From positions 103,464,201 to 103,528,200 of the forward strand of contig CM060955.1 in NCBI GenBank assembly GCA_030765055.1: a DNA stretch of 64,000 nucleotides. Reading direction: 5' to 3'. This stretch comes from Mantis religiosa. Its lineage: Eukaryota > Arthropoda > Insecta > Mantodea > Mantidae. A program made the position numbers and the translations under genes. Shown piece after piece: positions 31,793 through 42,694 of the stretch (position 1 is its first letter; each line of letters begins with the position of its first letter). The notes under the pieces were generated by a model. That model did not search any database. It saw nothing but the letters and a program-made list of their open reading frames with translations, and was not told the DNA's origin.

Positions 31793-32285
31793 TGTGACTT
31801 TGTGGGTTCGTGAAATGAAAAGTCCAATTACACAAACTCAACAATGTTCTTTATTTCCACCGAGTTACAGTTTAACACTTGCCAATTACACAGAATTACG
31901 TACTGCATACAATTACAATTCATCAGTTCGTCCGTTAAAGTTACACTTGCACTCGCGATTACGTAAACTCCGATGCACATACACAGTCTCCTCGTCCTTA
32001 CACTAGCACTGAACTCTTACGCTGATTGCCAAGAACTCTGACTCACTCACTCCTCTTGCACGACTTGTTGCTTATATAGGATCCGCTTGCCGATCTGGAA
32101 GGTTCTCAATTAGGGGAAATATCCCGTAAGTTCGAGAACACAGGTGGAACAGAAAGAGACGGCGCAGTGATGTTTTTTGTCCCAGGCATCCCTTCTTAAC
32201 GCTATAAGACAAACGAGGGGGCGGGGCGAACGTCGACCCTTCTCCTGCTTGCCAACTCTATAGGGTGTTCCGACGCTCGGGTGAC
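31793..32285 (-). repeat. 5' LTR of the Gypsy element
   Basis: Minus-strand LTR with a TATATAAGC promoter motif (complement near 32070-32080) and GGAAATAAAGAACATTG (polyadenylation signal) near 31840-31856. Terminal bases are GTCACCC and AAGTCACA. It carries an 11-base segment near 32160-32171 that is absent from the other LTR. Confidence 0.9.
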
Positions 32286-32290
32286 AATAC

Positions 32291-33380
32291 ATAAAGGTAA
32301 TGTGTAAATCGTGTAGTCTTTATATACTTTTATTTTAAAGAATTGTACTCTACAATGCCTTTTAAATATCATGCAGTTATGTTCGCAGTTTTTGGGGGAA
32401 ACTTATCTTAATATTTCAACATATTACTTGAAAACTATTACACAAAATTGCCACAAGAGTTACTTGTCCGGCCCTTAACAATTTATCATTTTGTTACATT
32501 CATTTGCTCTGAGATTGCCTTTAAACTATGAATGAGATCAGTTACAAAATATGCCATGTGGAACAATTTTAACATGAAAAAGTGCCGGAAAAATCAAAGC
32601 TAAATACACGATATTGGAATTAAATACAGTTTATTAAGTCATGTGTTCTTCGAACGTTTGAATTATCACGTGTTGAAGCTTTAAAGGTGAGAGTAATCGT
32701 AATTGATGGTAAATATTTTTTAATTAAACCTTTTTAGAAAATTTGAGCTAAATTAGAGCTAAATTTGAGCTAACAGCAGCGTCTTCCTGTATAAGAGCCA
32801 TATATCTCAGTGCCTTGTGAGACAAGTGCATTATAATTTAAATGCAGATTGATAATCAGTGGCAGAGTCAAAGCACCTGTGTGTTGGGGAAGCGGCATGG
32901 CGCGGCGCGGCAGGTCTTCATATTGAGCGTCTGCTGTCACCTCGAGCTCAGTGCGTGTCGTTAATGAAGATGGATGGCAAGGAAAGGCTGAGAGTGCCAA
33001 TGAGATAAGTAAAGGCTGCCGGCTTAGTCCAACTATTACCCTGCAATATGGCTTGATAATGGGCTGCTGCTACGGCATGCTAGGATCACTTGCTTCATCG
33101 TTATTGATTTTTACAGGACCTTTTAAAATGAGGATATGGCAATTTATTACACAGCTGTATCCAATATCTGATCCGAAATACCCCAAAAGTTTCCGATACA
33201 TAGTCCGCGGAAAGCGGGCATGCCGCATTCTAATACGTGTTCTCAGGAGAGGAAAATCATGTACTTTATGTGAACTGTAATGCACGTTTTATTAAGATAA
33301 CGATATGGAAAACTTTCATCCAACTAAACACAAGAAGCTTATCTACAGATAGCTAGAATCATCTGAAAGTTTCTTTCTTA
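32291..33380. other. unassigned sequence downstream of the Gypsy element
   Basis: GC-richer patch at 32860-33280 with short open frames on both strands and no family match. No promoter or element end recognised. Confidence 0.35.
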
Positions 33381-33384
33381 TAGC

Positions 33385-33434
33385 TTCTGGAACATTCTGG
33401 AATGTTATGAACATTGGTAACGGCTATTATAAGA
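33385..33434 (+). promoter_or_regulatory. heat-shock-element array plus TATA box
   Basis: Four perfectly spaced heat-shock pentamers, TTCTGGAACATTCTGGAA (TTCnnGAAnnTTCnnGAA), lie at 33385-33402. ATTATAAGAG, a TATA-like box, follows at 33426-33434. Four alternating units form a strong consensus site for the heat-shock factor trimer, and the 25-base spacing to a TATA box fits a promoter with initiation near 33460. Transcription would run to the right, but no coding frame is recognised there; a short palindrome ACTCCCAAAATGGGAGT follows at about 33515-33533. It may belong to a non-coding transcript or an unrecognised element. Confidence 0.45.
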
Positions 33435-33894
33435 GAGCATTCTCTCAAGACAGTGGTGCGAGTAAGGTACAGAGAGTGTTGCTATTGCGAGAAATTAATA
33501 GAGGTCTTATGTCCAACTCCCAAAATGGGAGTTAAACCAAGAGATAGGATCCTACGCTGCGCATAAAGTAACAATTGAACTAGCTCATATTAATGAAGAA
33601 ATACTGTAAAAATAAGTAATTTCATTAAGAAGAATTTTCAACGTTTTAAAAGTGAGATATCTTCCATATATAAGTATGAAAGTAATGTCACATTGAAAGT
33701 AGAAATAAATCAAGGCACTGAGAAGTAGTGATGTGATATTTAAAGAATGGACAACGTTGATGTATTTATACAACATTGGAGTGCCTACTGGAGTTGCATA
33801 TCAAATGTTTGTCTTTCGTTTTTAACTTTTATCCCTACTGGCTTAAGCAAACTTTTGCTCTCACAACATAACTGCTTCCACTTGATTTTGAGCC

Positions 33895-33995
33895 CACCTC
33901 CCGTTCAAGAGCTTCTGAGTTCGAATCTCAGTCCAGGTGAGTTATCTATGTAAGACTCCTTCGAGGTCTTCCATTATTCTGAAAGATGAACGTCT
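33895..33995 (+). mobile_element. SINE-A fragment
   Basis: TTCAAGAGCTTCTGAGTTCG..CTCAGTCCAGGTGAGTTA followed by GACGAACGTCTGAA-like sequence, matching the head and early body of SINE-A. The 3' half is replaced by other sequence. Confidence 0.6.
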
Positions 33996-34029
33996 GAATT
34001 GGATTGTTCGGAGGGGATTCAGCACCTCG

Positions 34030-34925
34030 ACCAGTCTGGTCTTTTGTACCTATGCCCCAAGTGGGGCAACCCTGAGAGGAATAATGAGGTTAGAAGTGAC
34101 AGGGCGGTTGACCCCAAGGAGTCACTGCGGTACAGAGGGCGAGGTCCCTTCACTTTACCAGATGGAAACTTCCTAGCGGTAGGTGTAGGGCAATTGGCAT
34201 TCCATCTACCGTGGCCCAGAAACATCATGAGGCCGATTCGGAGGTCGGAGGCCACCTACCCAGATCAGAGTGCTCCAGGCAGTCTTGCACAACCGGCATC
34301 CCATCTACCGCGTTTCTTAGTTTTTTAGAGGATTATTTCATTCACAAAGGAGTACACGGACACCTTCCAATCAAGTGGAACGTAGATGTTTCGAAAAAAT
34401 TTCCATATATGAGCCCATGAAGTATTTGGATATTTTGCAACAATTGCTGGCACAGTCATATACTCCTTTACCAACTCGTTGTACAAGTGTTTGGTATTCA
34501 GGCATCCTGACTCCATTGTAATCAAGAGTAGTAGAACCTGATAGTTCTGTACTACCTGTCGAAATGCAGAATGTGTTGTCGTATATGAGGACGTCAGGCG
34601 ATGACAAAACTCCATGTCCTGACCACTTTTTTGTCCGTCGGCCCACTAGGCTGGCACAGAGACCGATATCCATCCCACCGAGGAGAAAAGCGTTTTCCTC
34701 AGAGCATATCATCCTGCCATGCACCGCCGAGACATCCGCCGACACTTCTACCCTGAAAGAGACCAACAGATGAGAGATGATCTGAAATAATAATGTAAAT
34801 GAAATGGAGGAACAGGAAGTTTGGAGGATGTAATTAAACCACCCAGCATTCACTAGCGACCCGGGAAAAGCCCGAAGAAATCCAAGGTTCAGGTAAGTCG
34901 GTCACGAGAATCGAACCCGGGCCTC
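34030..34925 (-). mobile_element. SINE-B, long copy
   Basis: The minus strand begins with a B box GGGTTCGATTCTCG (complement near 34907-34920), then GACCGACTTACC, TTTTCCCGGGTCGCTAG, GGTTTAATTACATCC, CATCTGTTGGTCTCTTTCAGGGTAGAAG, and TCGGCGGTGCATGGCAGGAT. The distal part (complement of GTACCTATGCC and GGGGCAACCCTGAGAG near 34050-34085) matches the 3' end of the 54.7-kb copy. The copy is longer than the 606-base full-length one because of extra material between 34090 and 34560. Confidence 0.65.
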
Positions 34926-34959
34926 CAGGAATCCAGCTACAGATGAAACGGCTCGGTTA

Positions 34960-35062
34960 TATCTTGTTATTGTAAGCTCTACGTACACTGGGCTCATTTG
35001 AGCAATATTTCACCCATTTCATATCTCGTCAGATACGAGTTAACGTTGGACAACGTAAATTT
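34960..35062 (+). mobile_element. SINE-A 3' fragment
   Basis: GGGCTCATTTGAGCAATATT and TTTCACCCATTTCAT, followed by GTTAACGTTGGACAACGTAAAT: the 3' end of SINE-A without its head, directly following the 5' end of a SINE-B in the opposite orientation. Confidence 0.65.
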
Positions 35063-35064
35063 AA

Positions 35065-37415
35065 AAATAATTATATGTGTATTTCAGTCCTGGAGGATAA
35101 ACTATGATCCTGCCTAATCTAGGATAAGCTACAACCTTACTTTGTTCCTCTAAAAACATAGGTTTGAACTATCAGTTTACTTTTTATTATTATTTTCAGC
35201 TTATGCGCTTTTATGTTACCAATTATAAATATATATTTAGGAATTTTACAAATCGAATACCTTTTTGTCTCTCAAAGCTCTTCGTAAACGAATGGGGTTA
35301 ATTATACCTGTTTATGCCAAGTTGCTGGAAAGGGCACAATGCGTTATTCTAAGAACTCAGATAATGGCTGCCGTTTATCATTTGCTATTACAGATTTTCA
35401 TTTTTCATTGTGAATGGCCATTGACATTACAATACAAAATTCATATTAATCAAAACTTCACGGGTGGTCAGCCGTGCCAAAGTAACAAATTTCATATTTG
35501 GAGCCATCGCAAAAAAGGAAAATAAAATACATTGTTTAAAAACTATTGCTAAAAATTCTCTGATGTTCATTCAAATATCTCTGCTCATTCTTGTCAAAGC
35601 ACAACTAAAACTGTTATTATTCCCGTGCTCATTGAGATAAACCTTGCAAAAATTACTTCAGTGTAATGCAAGGAGAGAGAAAAGAGTGACTTACCATTTG
35701 ATAATGAAATGCAAACCACTCCCAAGAAATATACCAAAAGTGGCATGTATATAGTGTGCTGTAACCGATGTTCATCTTTTAGTTTTCAAGTTATGCTGGT
35801 AATATACATACAAGCGGTGTCGAGATCTGTAGGCGAATGCTATAATTTCGCTTCTTAGTATACTAGTAGAGAAAGTGAAAAGGGCTAATTAAGTTCTATT
35901 GTTTTTTCTGGACGCTTTTGAATTCTGTGATGTGAGCTTCCAAATACCCTTTGATACACTCATATGCGATATACTGAAACATATTTTCCTCACGGTTGAG
36001 GAAATATCTGGATTATATCTGCAAACATAGAACTTAAAAGAAACAAATAGTCAATGAATTTATTTTAATATGATTTTGCTAAGTTGTTTACGTCACTCCA
36101 GATATAAGGATTTCAGTTGGACTTGAACACACTTACTAAAAATTAATATTAGAAAGTTCGTAACATTTTATGAAATTATGTGTGTTGACGTTTTATATAT
36201 TACTCTAAATATTTATATGCTATAAAAGCATAATTAGCATCAAATTAGAGAGCTTTAATTATTATCTATAAAATTGTGTATAGAACATATTTTTCTCGAG
36301 GTCAGTATAAACCTTTTGACATAATCAAATCTGTGAAAAAGTTGTTTGAAAACTGGAATTAGGTTTCCCTAATGTGTACTCGTAATCCAAAATAGTGTAA
36401 TTGTTTTAGAAACACCCTGCTATGTGGCATAATGTTATTTTGGGATTTGGTGTTCCAAATCCTTGTACACCCTATGAAGGGTTAGTTATGAAGTTGAGGG
36501 TAGACCGCAGTTGGCCCATTTCAGTAACATCTTATGCAGGGCAAGAATCCAAAACTCTCCCACCCCCGCGTGTCCGACTTTCTAGAACGTAATTCAAAAG
36601 TTAGAGCCGCCACAAATTTCCATTTCTATTGCAAAGAAACTCTCCTTCCAATCATCCTTCCTGCTCACGTGAACCTTGGAAAAATTTCAAATGACGCTAT
36701 CGGCCAACATACCAAGTTGTAACAGTATACGAAAATCTCAGGGGGTGGTCTCCATAGCAACATAATTCTGATGTTTACTTTCTCTAACACGTAATCTCTC
36801 CCTCTCCCTCTCCCTCTGAATATCGTAACTCATTACCGAAAATAGCATAAATAATAAACTTGATATTTCTTTTCAGTATACTGTTCAAAATATATCTATT
36901 GTAAGAATATTCTATGTAGAAACCAATAAAAAAGGACAAGTTACAGTAAGTAATATAAATGTATTTTTAATTATTCTTTCGTCAATCATGTACTCGTACA
37001 AGGGTCCTTATAGGGATTTTACAAAAACATGTGATAAGGGACGGATTTTTATGACCTAAAATTGGAAAATATTTATGCATTTTTGACTTAAAATAACTTA
37101 AATATGACCTAAAAGACGAATATATGCCTTATATAACTTAATGAATTTATTAACCGTATTATATTAATTGACACTTAAACACTAATTATCAACTAATAAT
37201 TGCTTGTGCTTAAATATTTTTATGCCCAATCATGCCAAATTATAGTATTTATACGACTGATAGTAGTACTTTAATGGGCCTCATTAAAGTACACCTGTTC
37301 ATTATAGTATTGGTATTCGACCAATTAGAAGTGGCCACGTAATATTGTGAAGTGAAAGTATCGATTATTCTCGAATCGGTCGATAATGGTACTAGCGCCA
37401 GTTTAGAAAAAATTC
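35065..37415. other. unassigned AT-rich sequence
   Basis: A solitary AAACACCCTG motif near 36410 resembles the termini of some Tc1-type elements. No partner, coding region or RNA is recognised. Confidence 0.4.
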
Positions 37416-37418
37416 GAA

Positions 37419-37866
37419 ATGTCTGACACTAGCAGTAACACTTCAGTAACACTGAACTTACACTCCCAGAAATTACGGCAAAAGCACTCAATATTATCAA
37501 TAACTTGTTGCCACAAAAGTCAAGAAATATGTGCAAGAAATTTTATTCACAATTCATGCATTGGAGAATATCAAAAGGTATAAATTCGTTCTCAGAAAAT
37601 GTGTTCCTAGTCTCAAAAATATGAAATCTTCGACCTTGTGGACCCACTATCATATTTTGAGATAAACACTCAACCTCAGGTACCAAATTGACTTATCTAA
37701 ATATTCCAAACTGAACAGCTTACAAAAATTCAAATCAGAAGGATATAAGGGGAAAAAACCAACGCAATTACATCTGATAAATTGAAAATGCTTATAAATG
37801 AAGCACTTGATGTTAAACACCTCATGACAAAAGTTTCATTTTCTAATGTAAACAATGTTTTGTTTT
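37419..37866 (+). pseudogene. Crypton-like tyrosine recombinase, N-terminal remnant
   Basis: A start at 37419 (MSDTSSNTSVTLNL) is followed after one frame change by LPEITAKALNIINNLLPQKS and RNMCKKFYSQFMHWR, then SFSENVFLV. After further shifts come KSSTLW, TLNLRYQIDLSKYSKLNSL and EGYKGKK, then INEALDVKHLMTKV. This is the core-binding, N-terminal part of the Crypton/ZMYM2-QRICH1 type of tyrosine recombinase-derived proteins. The catalytic R-H-R-Y domain is absent. At least three frameshifts make it a relic. The match is by remembered motif pattern, so moderate confidence. Confidence 0.6.
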
Positions 37867-38073
37867 AATATATTTAGGTCAAACTGTGTCACACGTTAAC
37901 GGCTGCTTATAGGGAAGTAATCAATATTTCTACCCCTGCATACTATGTCTCAGACAAAAGAATAACGACAAAGACAAAGCACACACAATTGTAAGAATAG
38001 CATATCACTGAAACCAGAAATGAATACTTTGAAATGAAATCTTTAATTTAGATATAGGATCGGGCATATTCGC

Positions 38074-38197
38074 ATGAAACTTGACTATAGTGGTAACTAA
38101 AATGCTCGTATCATAATTATTAAACTCGAGTCGCTTAGCTCGCTCGGTTAATAATAATACACGCGTATTAATTACCACCATTATAGTCTCGTTGCAT
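38074..38197. mobile_element. palindromic MITE
   Basis: A 124-base near-palindrome. The left arm starts ATGAAACTTGACTATAGTGG and the right arm ends with a matching complement (CCACCATTATAGTCTCGTTG then CAT), with imperfect pairing through AATTATTAA/TTAATAATA and a turn at CTCGAGTCGCTTAGCTCG. The shape is that of a hairpin-type miniature transposable element. No target-site duplication is obvious. Confidence 0.6.
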
Positions 38198-38354
38198 AAT
38201 ATACTATTAATCCTTTCTGAAGAAGAAACTCATCTCCACTACTTAATTCAGCACTTAAGGAAATTCCTGGGTATAAAAGTTCTAAATTAGAGAAGAATAA
38301 TTATTGTAATTTAAGAAAACAATAATTAAAGGAAATAAAATATTCATATCTGGG

Positions 38355-39480
38355 GGTTAGCTTTCGTCAACTCCAAAATGACATTGAATGACAGTATGCA
38401 ATTTTAGGTTATCAAATTGGGACCTCTTCTATTGTCAGAGGAATGTTCTTATATCTCGAGAAACTAAGTTCCACGTAACATAACGTTACAGGAGTATATT
38501 TTAAGTAAGTGAATGGAATCATCCGGGGAAAATTCCGGCTCAGAATATTCAAACTCTGCTTGAAGCCCACAAAGAGTGTTACTGATTTTGGAAAGGACAG
38601 TATAACCTGTATTAGACACCAACAATATTTTCAGGATTGCAGTAACCTTTTTTCAACCACTTTTGCTTTTGCTCGCTTTAATTCATTTTCACTTTATTTC
38701 ACAATTTTAATGCATCACTAAGTGTAAGTCCTAGAGTTTCTGAACGGAGTTCGTCTTTATATATGCAAAATATGCTACCAAGTTCGGTGAAGAAAAGGCC
38801 TCTTGCATTGTCTTAGCGGATGACAAATCAGAAAAATCAAAGTCTTGAAGTATATTTTTTTAAGAGTCCTAATTGGTACAGTAATATGTGGCAGCATTGA
38901 GCTAAGTTCGCCATCGAGTCAAAGCAGGTAGAGGGGGAAGAATTAAAGTGGGAGCTACTTCTTTCAATTTCTGGATAACGAGTGGGGCTTTCAAAAACAT
39001 TTTCTTCCCATTAAGAATCATTCTGTCTACTTCCGAATAATTAGCTGTTGTATCTCTTCTGCCACTCTATGTAAACCTTCTCAAAGCATGGATCACTTTG
39101 GGGTAAAGGAACTTCAGTCCTTTGGCCGCTTTAGTCATATATGGAGCACCTCGGTTACAAGAAGTAAAATGTTCTCTTTTCACACATCTGGCCAGAGTAA
39201 TTTCTATGTATCATCAAAGAGCACTGCAATACTTGAAAGATTCATACCCACTAGAGGAACCTTCGAAAAGCAAGTGGGTTGGTGACTTTCATACTATTAC
39301 CACTTTTCCAATAACGTTATGACAATCTGAAGCAATGCGCGGTCTAGGGTCAGTTTCAAGCAAGGGTTTTCTCTCAAGGTCTGAGTATATAGGAGTAAGA
39401 ATGACACTGATGACGCTGGAATCTAAGTTAAATACCTGTTTAATGACTTTTTTAATCACATAAACCACGAAGTGGCCGAC
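38355..39480 (-). pseudogene. hAT-type transposase (CGGBP1-like group), broken
   Basis: The minus strand, with several frame changes, reads FDDT*KLLWPDV (near 39170-39205) and GAPYMTKAAKGLKFLYPKVI (near 39080-39150). It continues with NYSEVDRMILNGKKMFLKAP and LKEVAPTLILPPLPALTRW (near 38905-39045), DFDFSDLSSAKTMQEAF, and finally YVELSFSRYKNI and FDNLKLHTVIQCHFG (38360-38480). These are the catalytic and dimerisation blocks of hAT-superfamily transposases of the type related to CGG-binding proteins. The usual CLAHGLHR motif is degraded. Upstream of 39480 no match is clear and no termini were found. Confidence 0.78.
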
Positions 39481-39484
39481 CAAG

Positions 39485-40380
39485 GGACACCAATCTATAT
39501 TACTCTCCAGAGCTACGCATCGGAATCGTATACTCTGCGAAAACTGATTCTCTGATTCCTTATGAATGGCAAGAAAAGATACCTCCTCCAGCCACGTCTT
39601 TCCTAGTGGACGATCCGTCCAGCTATGTCAGATTCCTTTCAATAAAATGTGTTATACACACCAGAATTCCCTTACTCAAATCGACTTTATGCTACATGTG
39701 ATAATTTGTGTCTTTTGTTTCGGTCAGCAGCTACTAAAGAAGGACCTAAGGAAGCCACATTACCCAAGGGTTTGCCAAATGGACCACCCACGATGATGCC
39801 TTCTTTCCAGTGAACTGCTAACCGAACAAACATCCTGTTCTACATTTAACAAATATTTCCAATGTTGATATCTGATCTATTATGATTCTTAATTTACTGA
39901 ATCCATAATTTCGGGATTAATGCCTACATAATGTTGGCTTCTAATCGACTGCTGACTATATCATAATTCTCAAAGTATGGCTTTATATTGGAAATAAGCA
40001 TTAATATGACCAAAGATGAGAAAAAGTTAGGAAATTACTTTTAAAACCAAATAAATGACATGCCATAGAATCCGCCCCTTAGTGATAAGTGTGCCACTTT
40101 TATGTATCTATGTCTATTACGTAACTAAACAATTTTTCCTTTACGCTTACAATATTTTCTCAAGCCACTCTGATCAGTATTATTCTTACAAATTTCTTGT
40201 TAATCCAAATAAACATTTACAGAACCTATTTGACTGCATCTTTTCAAGTAGATACAACAGGAGGAAGGGGATATAGTAGGTTTTTAACGATAATCGATAT
40301 TTTAAGAATTGGTCGTTAGAAATGGCTTTGGAATTACGTTCTCTTTTTATATTAGGAGGAAAAAATATGAATAACGGACT
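39485..40380. other. unassigned sequence
   Basis: Could include the 5' part of the hAT element, but no motif supports that. Confidence 0.35.
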
Positions 40381-40384
40381 TTCA

Positions 40385-40638
40385 ACTTGATAACAAGGGT
40401 TAACAAGGGTTCGATTCCCGGCGGCGGGGTTGGGGATTTCTCTCCGGCCAAGATAATTCCCAATCTTCCCCAGAGCCTGCAAGTACGATTGAGAGTGCAA
40501 GTGTGTGCGTGATCTAATGATTAAGACAAAACGAATACGAGCTAACACCTTCGATACACTCCAAAGGAGTATGGCTCCGATATGACCATTGGAGTTAAAG
40601 GCGGGGTATAAATGGAAGAAATAATAATAAAGAAAACT
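40385..40638 (+). mobile_element. SINE-D (tRNA-derived, ATAATA tail)
   Basis: A B box GGGTTCGATTCCCGGCGG at 40408-40425 is followed by GGGGATTTCTCTCCGGCC, AGAGCCTGCAAGTACG and a 3' end GCGGGGTATAAATGGAAG with an AATAATAATAAAG tail. A box and 5' end are degraded; a small duplication (AACAAGGGTT twice) lies just before the B box. Different body from SINE-A and SINE-B. Confidence 0.65.
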
Positions 40639-40639
40639 T

Positions 40640-41440
40640 AAGCTTTCATGGCAACGAATATGTTCAGGATATTCTCGGGAAACAAGCCAGGGAAAAGACG
40701 ATTACATCGTTCCTATCTTCAGGATACTTTTAAGAAATGTTAGAACCACTACGGGCCCGCCTCGGTACCGTACATGGTCGACCTCAGTTCAAGAGGTCCC
40801 GAGTTCGAATCTCGGTTAGTGTGAGTTACCTGGATAAGGTTTCGCCGGGTTTTTCACTTATCCTAACAGACGAATGTCAGGTAACTATAAGCTCCGTGGA
40901 CCCCGGACTCATTTGAGCATCATTTCACCAATTTCATTCATAGTCCGATATGACTTAACGTTGAGAATGTAAGTTAAAAAAAATCAATCAAGACAATACA
41001 CTACCAATACCTGGATCATGAACAAAAGACTGCTTGCACTAAATTAAATACCAGGGCAGGAGATGGCATGAGTGTAGGAAACTAAATAGGTCAGAGAAAC
41101 ATAGCTACTTAATTAGATGATCTAGCTGTATAGATCTGTACTTCTTCAGCCGACTGATTTCCATTTTAAGGCCGGTTTCCAAGAGGAGCTGAACTGAAAT
41201 ACATCATCACAATTAAGCGTGCTCCTCTTGGAGGAAATGACCAAAGCCTCCTTAACTCTTCGCTCCCAGTAACTGTTGCATTTTGCCTAGATCGCCGTCT
41301 CCCGAAAATTGGATATCAAAGCAGTGCTCTGCCAGAATAATGAATATGAACATGTTCAAATATGATTCTGATGATGGGAGCGATGTACGCTTATCGACTA
41401 TCCACTTGGCTAGTTTCCCGAGAGTATTTTGAGCAAGATT
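40640..41440 (-). mobile_element. Penelope-like element, decayed second copy
   Basis: The arms resemble those at 14.8 and 15.9 kb: 40660-40747 on the left (AACAAGCCAGG..AAAAGACGAT) and 41360-41440 on the right (CTGATGATGGGAG..GATGTAC). Between them the minus strand keeps the C-terminal tail of the endonuclease protein, KCNSYWERRVKEALVISSKR and SSWKPALK (41185-41290), but the GIY-YIG core is deleted. SINE-A (40749-40979) is inserted in the left part. The hammerhead motifs are broken: the right arm lacks the GAAAC strand, the left arm reads CTGAAGA. Confidence 0.75.
40749..40979 (+). mobile_element. SINE-A, nested in the Penelope copy
   Basis: Head GCCCGCCTCGGTACCG with B box GAGTTCGAATCTCGG at 40800-40814, body GTGAGTTACCTGGATAAGG, GACGAATGTCAGGTAACTA, GTGGACCCCGGACTCATT, and 3' end TATGACTTAACGTTG..GTAAGTTAAAAAAA. 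It separates the terminal repeat from the internal region of the Penelope element, so it inserted later. Confidence 0.88.
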
Positions 41441-41689
41441 TTCTGTTACTCTAAAGTGATTCAGAATGATGAAACCTTAGGAAATTTCAAGGTAATTTCA
41501 TTTCTGATCGGTAATCTTAAAAAATATAGATTCTTAAAAAAACTGCTTAAGCCACATTTAAGGAAATCAGTATTTTAAAAAAACTGCTTACTCCTTCAGT
41601 ATAGTTTGGGATGAGGATGATCCCTTTTTCCGCTAAATTTTTGTATCGCTTCGTTCAAAACGCTGAACTTAAATAATTCGATTGTTAAG

Positions 41690-41778
41690 CAGGAAAAGTA
41701 AACCACGGCGTAACAGCCAGAATCGAGCCTGGATCTGCCGGTATCGCGGCCCATATAGGCAAGGTACATGCCCGCATT
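41690..41778 (-). mobile_element. tRNA-like SINE head, truncated
   Basis: The minus strand has GCTCGATTCTGG (B-box-like, complement near 41730-41741) with upstream GCGGGCATGTACCTTGCC. It abuts the 5' end of the next SINE-A in opposite orientation. Family unclear. Confidence 0.4.
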
Positions 41779-41779
41779 C

Positions 41780-41995
41780 TCAGCCGGGCGCGCCTCGGTA
41801 GCGTGCCTGCCACACGTTAAAGAGGTCCCGAGTTTGAATATCGGTCATGGTGAGTTACCTAGATAAGGTATTTTCCCTTATCCTGAAAGACGAATGTCGG
41901 GTAACTCCAAGCTCCATGGGCGCTGGACGCATTTGAGCACCATTTCACCCAGGTCATTCATCCTCCGATGTGACTTAAGGTTGGCAACCGGGATT
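41780..41995 (+). mobile_element. SINE-A copy
   Basis: GCGCGCCTCGGTAGCGTGCC, a slightly mutated B box (GAGTTTGAATATCGG), GGTGAGTTACCTAGATAAGG, GACGAATGTCGGGTAACTCC, TGGACGCATTTGAGCACC and TGTGACTTAAGGTTGGC in order. Full length except for the tail. Confidence 0.85.
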
Positions 41996-42272
41996 GGCTA
42001 TCTATTGCAACCTAGCTCTTAAAATTCCTCACGATTCTCAGTGGACACCGGACCTATAAACGTGCACATTTCGTGGCAGGGAACAAGAGTACAACTCTCC
42101 AGCCCACAGTGCCACCACGCGGGAGACTATGTTTGGTGCTTAACGATTTTTCAATTGTTACTATGCTGTTCACAAACAGTTTACACACGTATACATGGAC
42201 CTTTCTCCGAAAATGTTTATCTTTAATTCAGGATATCCAAAACATTAATTTCGCTGATACTTAGGTTCCGGA

Positions 42273-42296
42273 GTTTTTTTTTTTTTTTTTTTTTTA
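42273..42296. repeat. T homopolymer
   Basis: Run of about 23-24 thymines. Flanking sequence up to 42690 holds no other feature I recognise. Confidence 0.9.
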
Positions 42297-42694
42297 ACAA
42301 AACAATAATTCCTCCTTTCTACATTTATAATCTCAAATAGTGATGACAGATACAAACCGTGTTTAAACAAACAGTGAAAGTAGAATCAGAATTGAGGAAT
42401 TTTATACCAATACCTAACTTGAACCTCGTGTTTTGCACTCTACATGAGACCAGACTACCACTGAGGTACCATGGTGAGAGGCCAGTCTGAAATGAAATTC
42501 CGCAAATGAGTCGCATTTTTCCTATAGACCACAGGAATCTCAATTACAGATCACATATCACGTTTCGTAAGCACAAGGTCCTAGCTGTAAGATTTGATAT
42601 CATAATTTTTATTTATAAGATCAATTAGTGGTAATTGTTCTAACATGTTAATATCTCCTATAATACCACAAACATATAGCAAACATAGTGATGA

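Larger units (their letters stand above)
29804..32285 (-). mobile_element. internally deleted Ty3/Gypsy-type LTR retrotransposon
   Basis: LTRs at 31793-32285 (5' for the minus orientation) and 29804-30285 (3') differ by about seven substitutions and one 11-base indel. The 5-base duplication AATAC flanks the element at 29799-29803 and 32286-32290. Reading the minus strand: 5' LTR, a primer-binding-site-like TGGTGTCAGGAAG at 31791-31778, one fused ORF, a purine-rich GAGGAGGGAGCAG tract beside the 3' LTR, 3' LTR. At 2.48 kb it is far shorter than a complete Gypsy (5-8 kb): protease, reverse transcriptase and most of integrase are gone. Confidence 0.92.
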
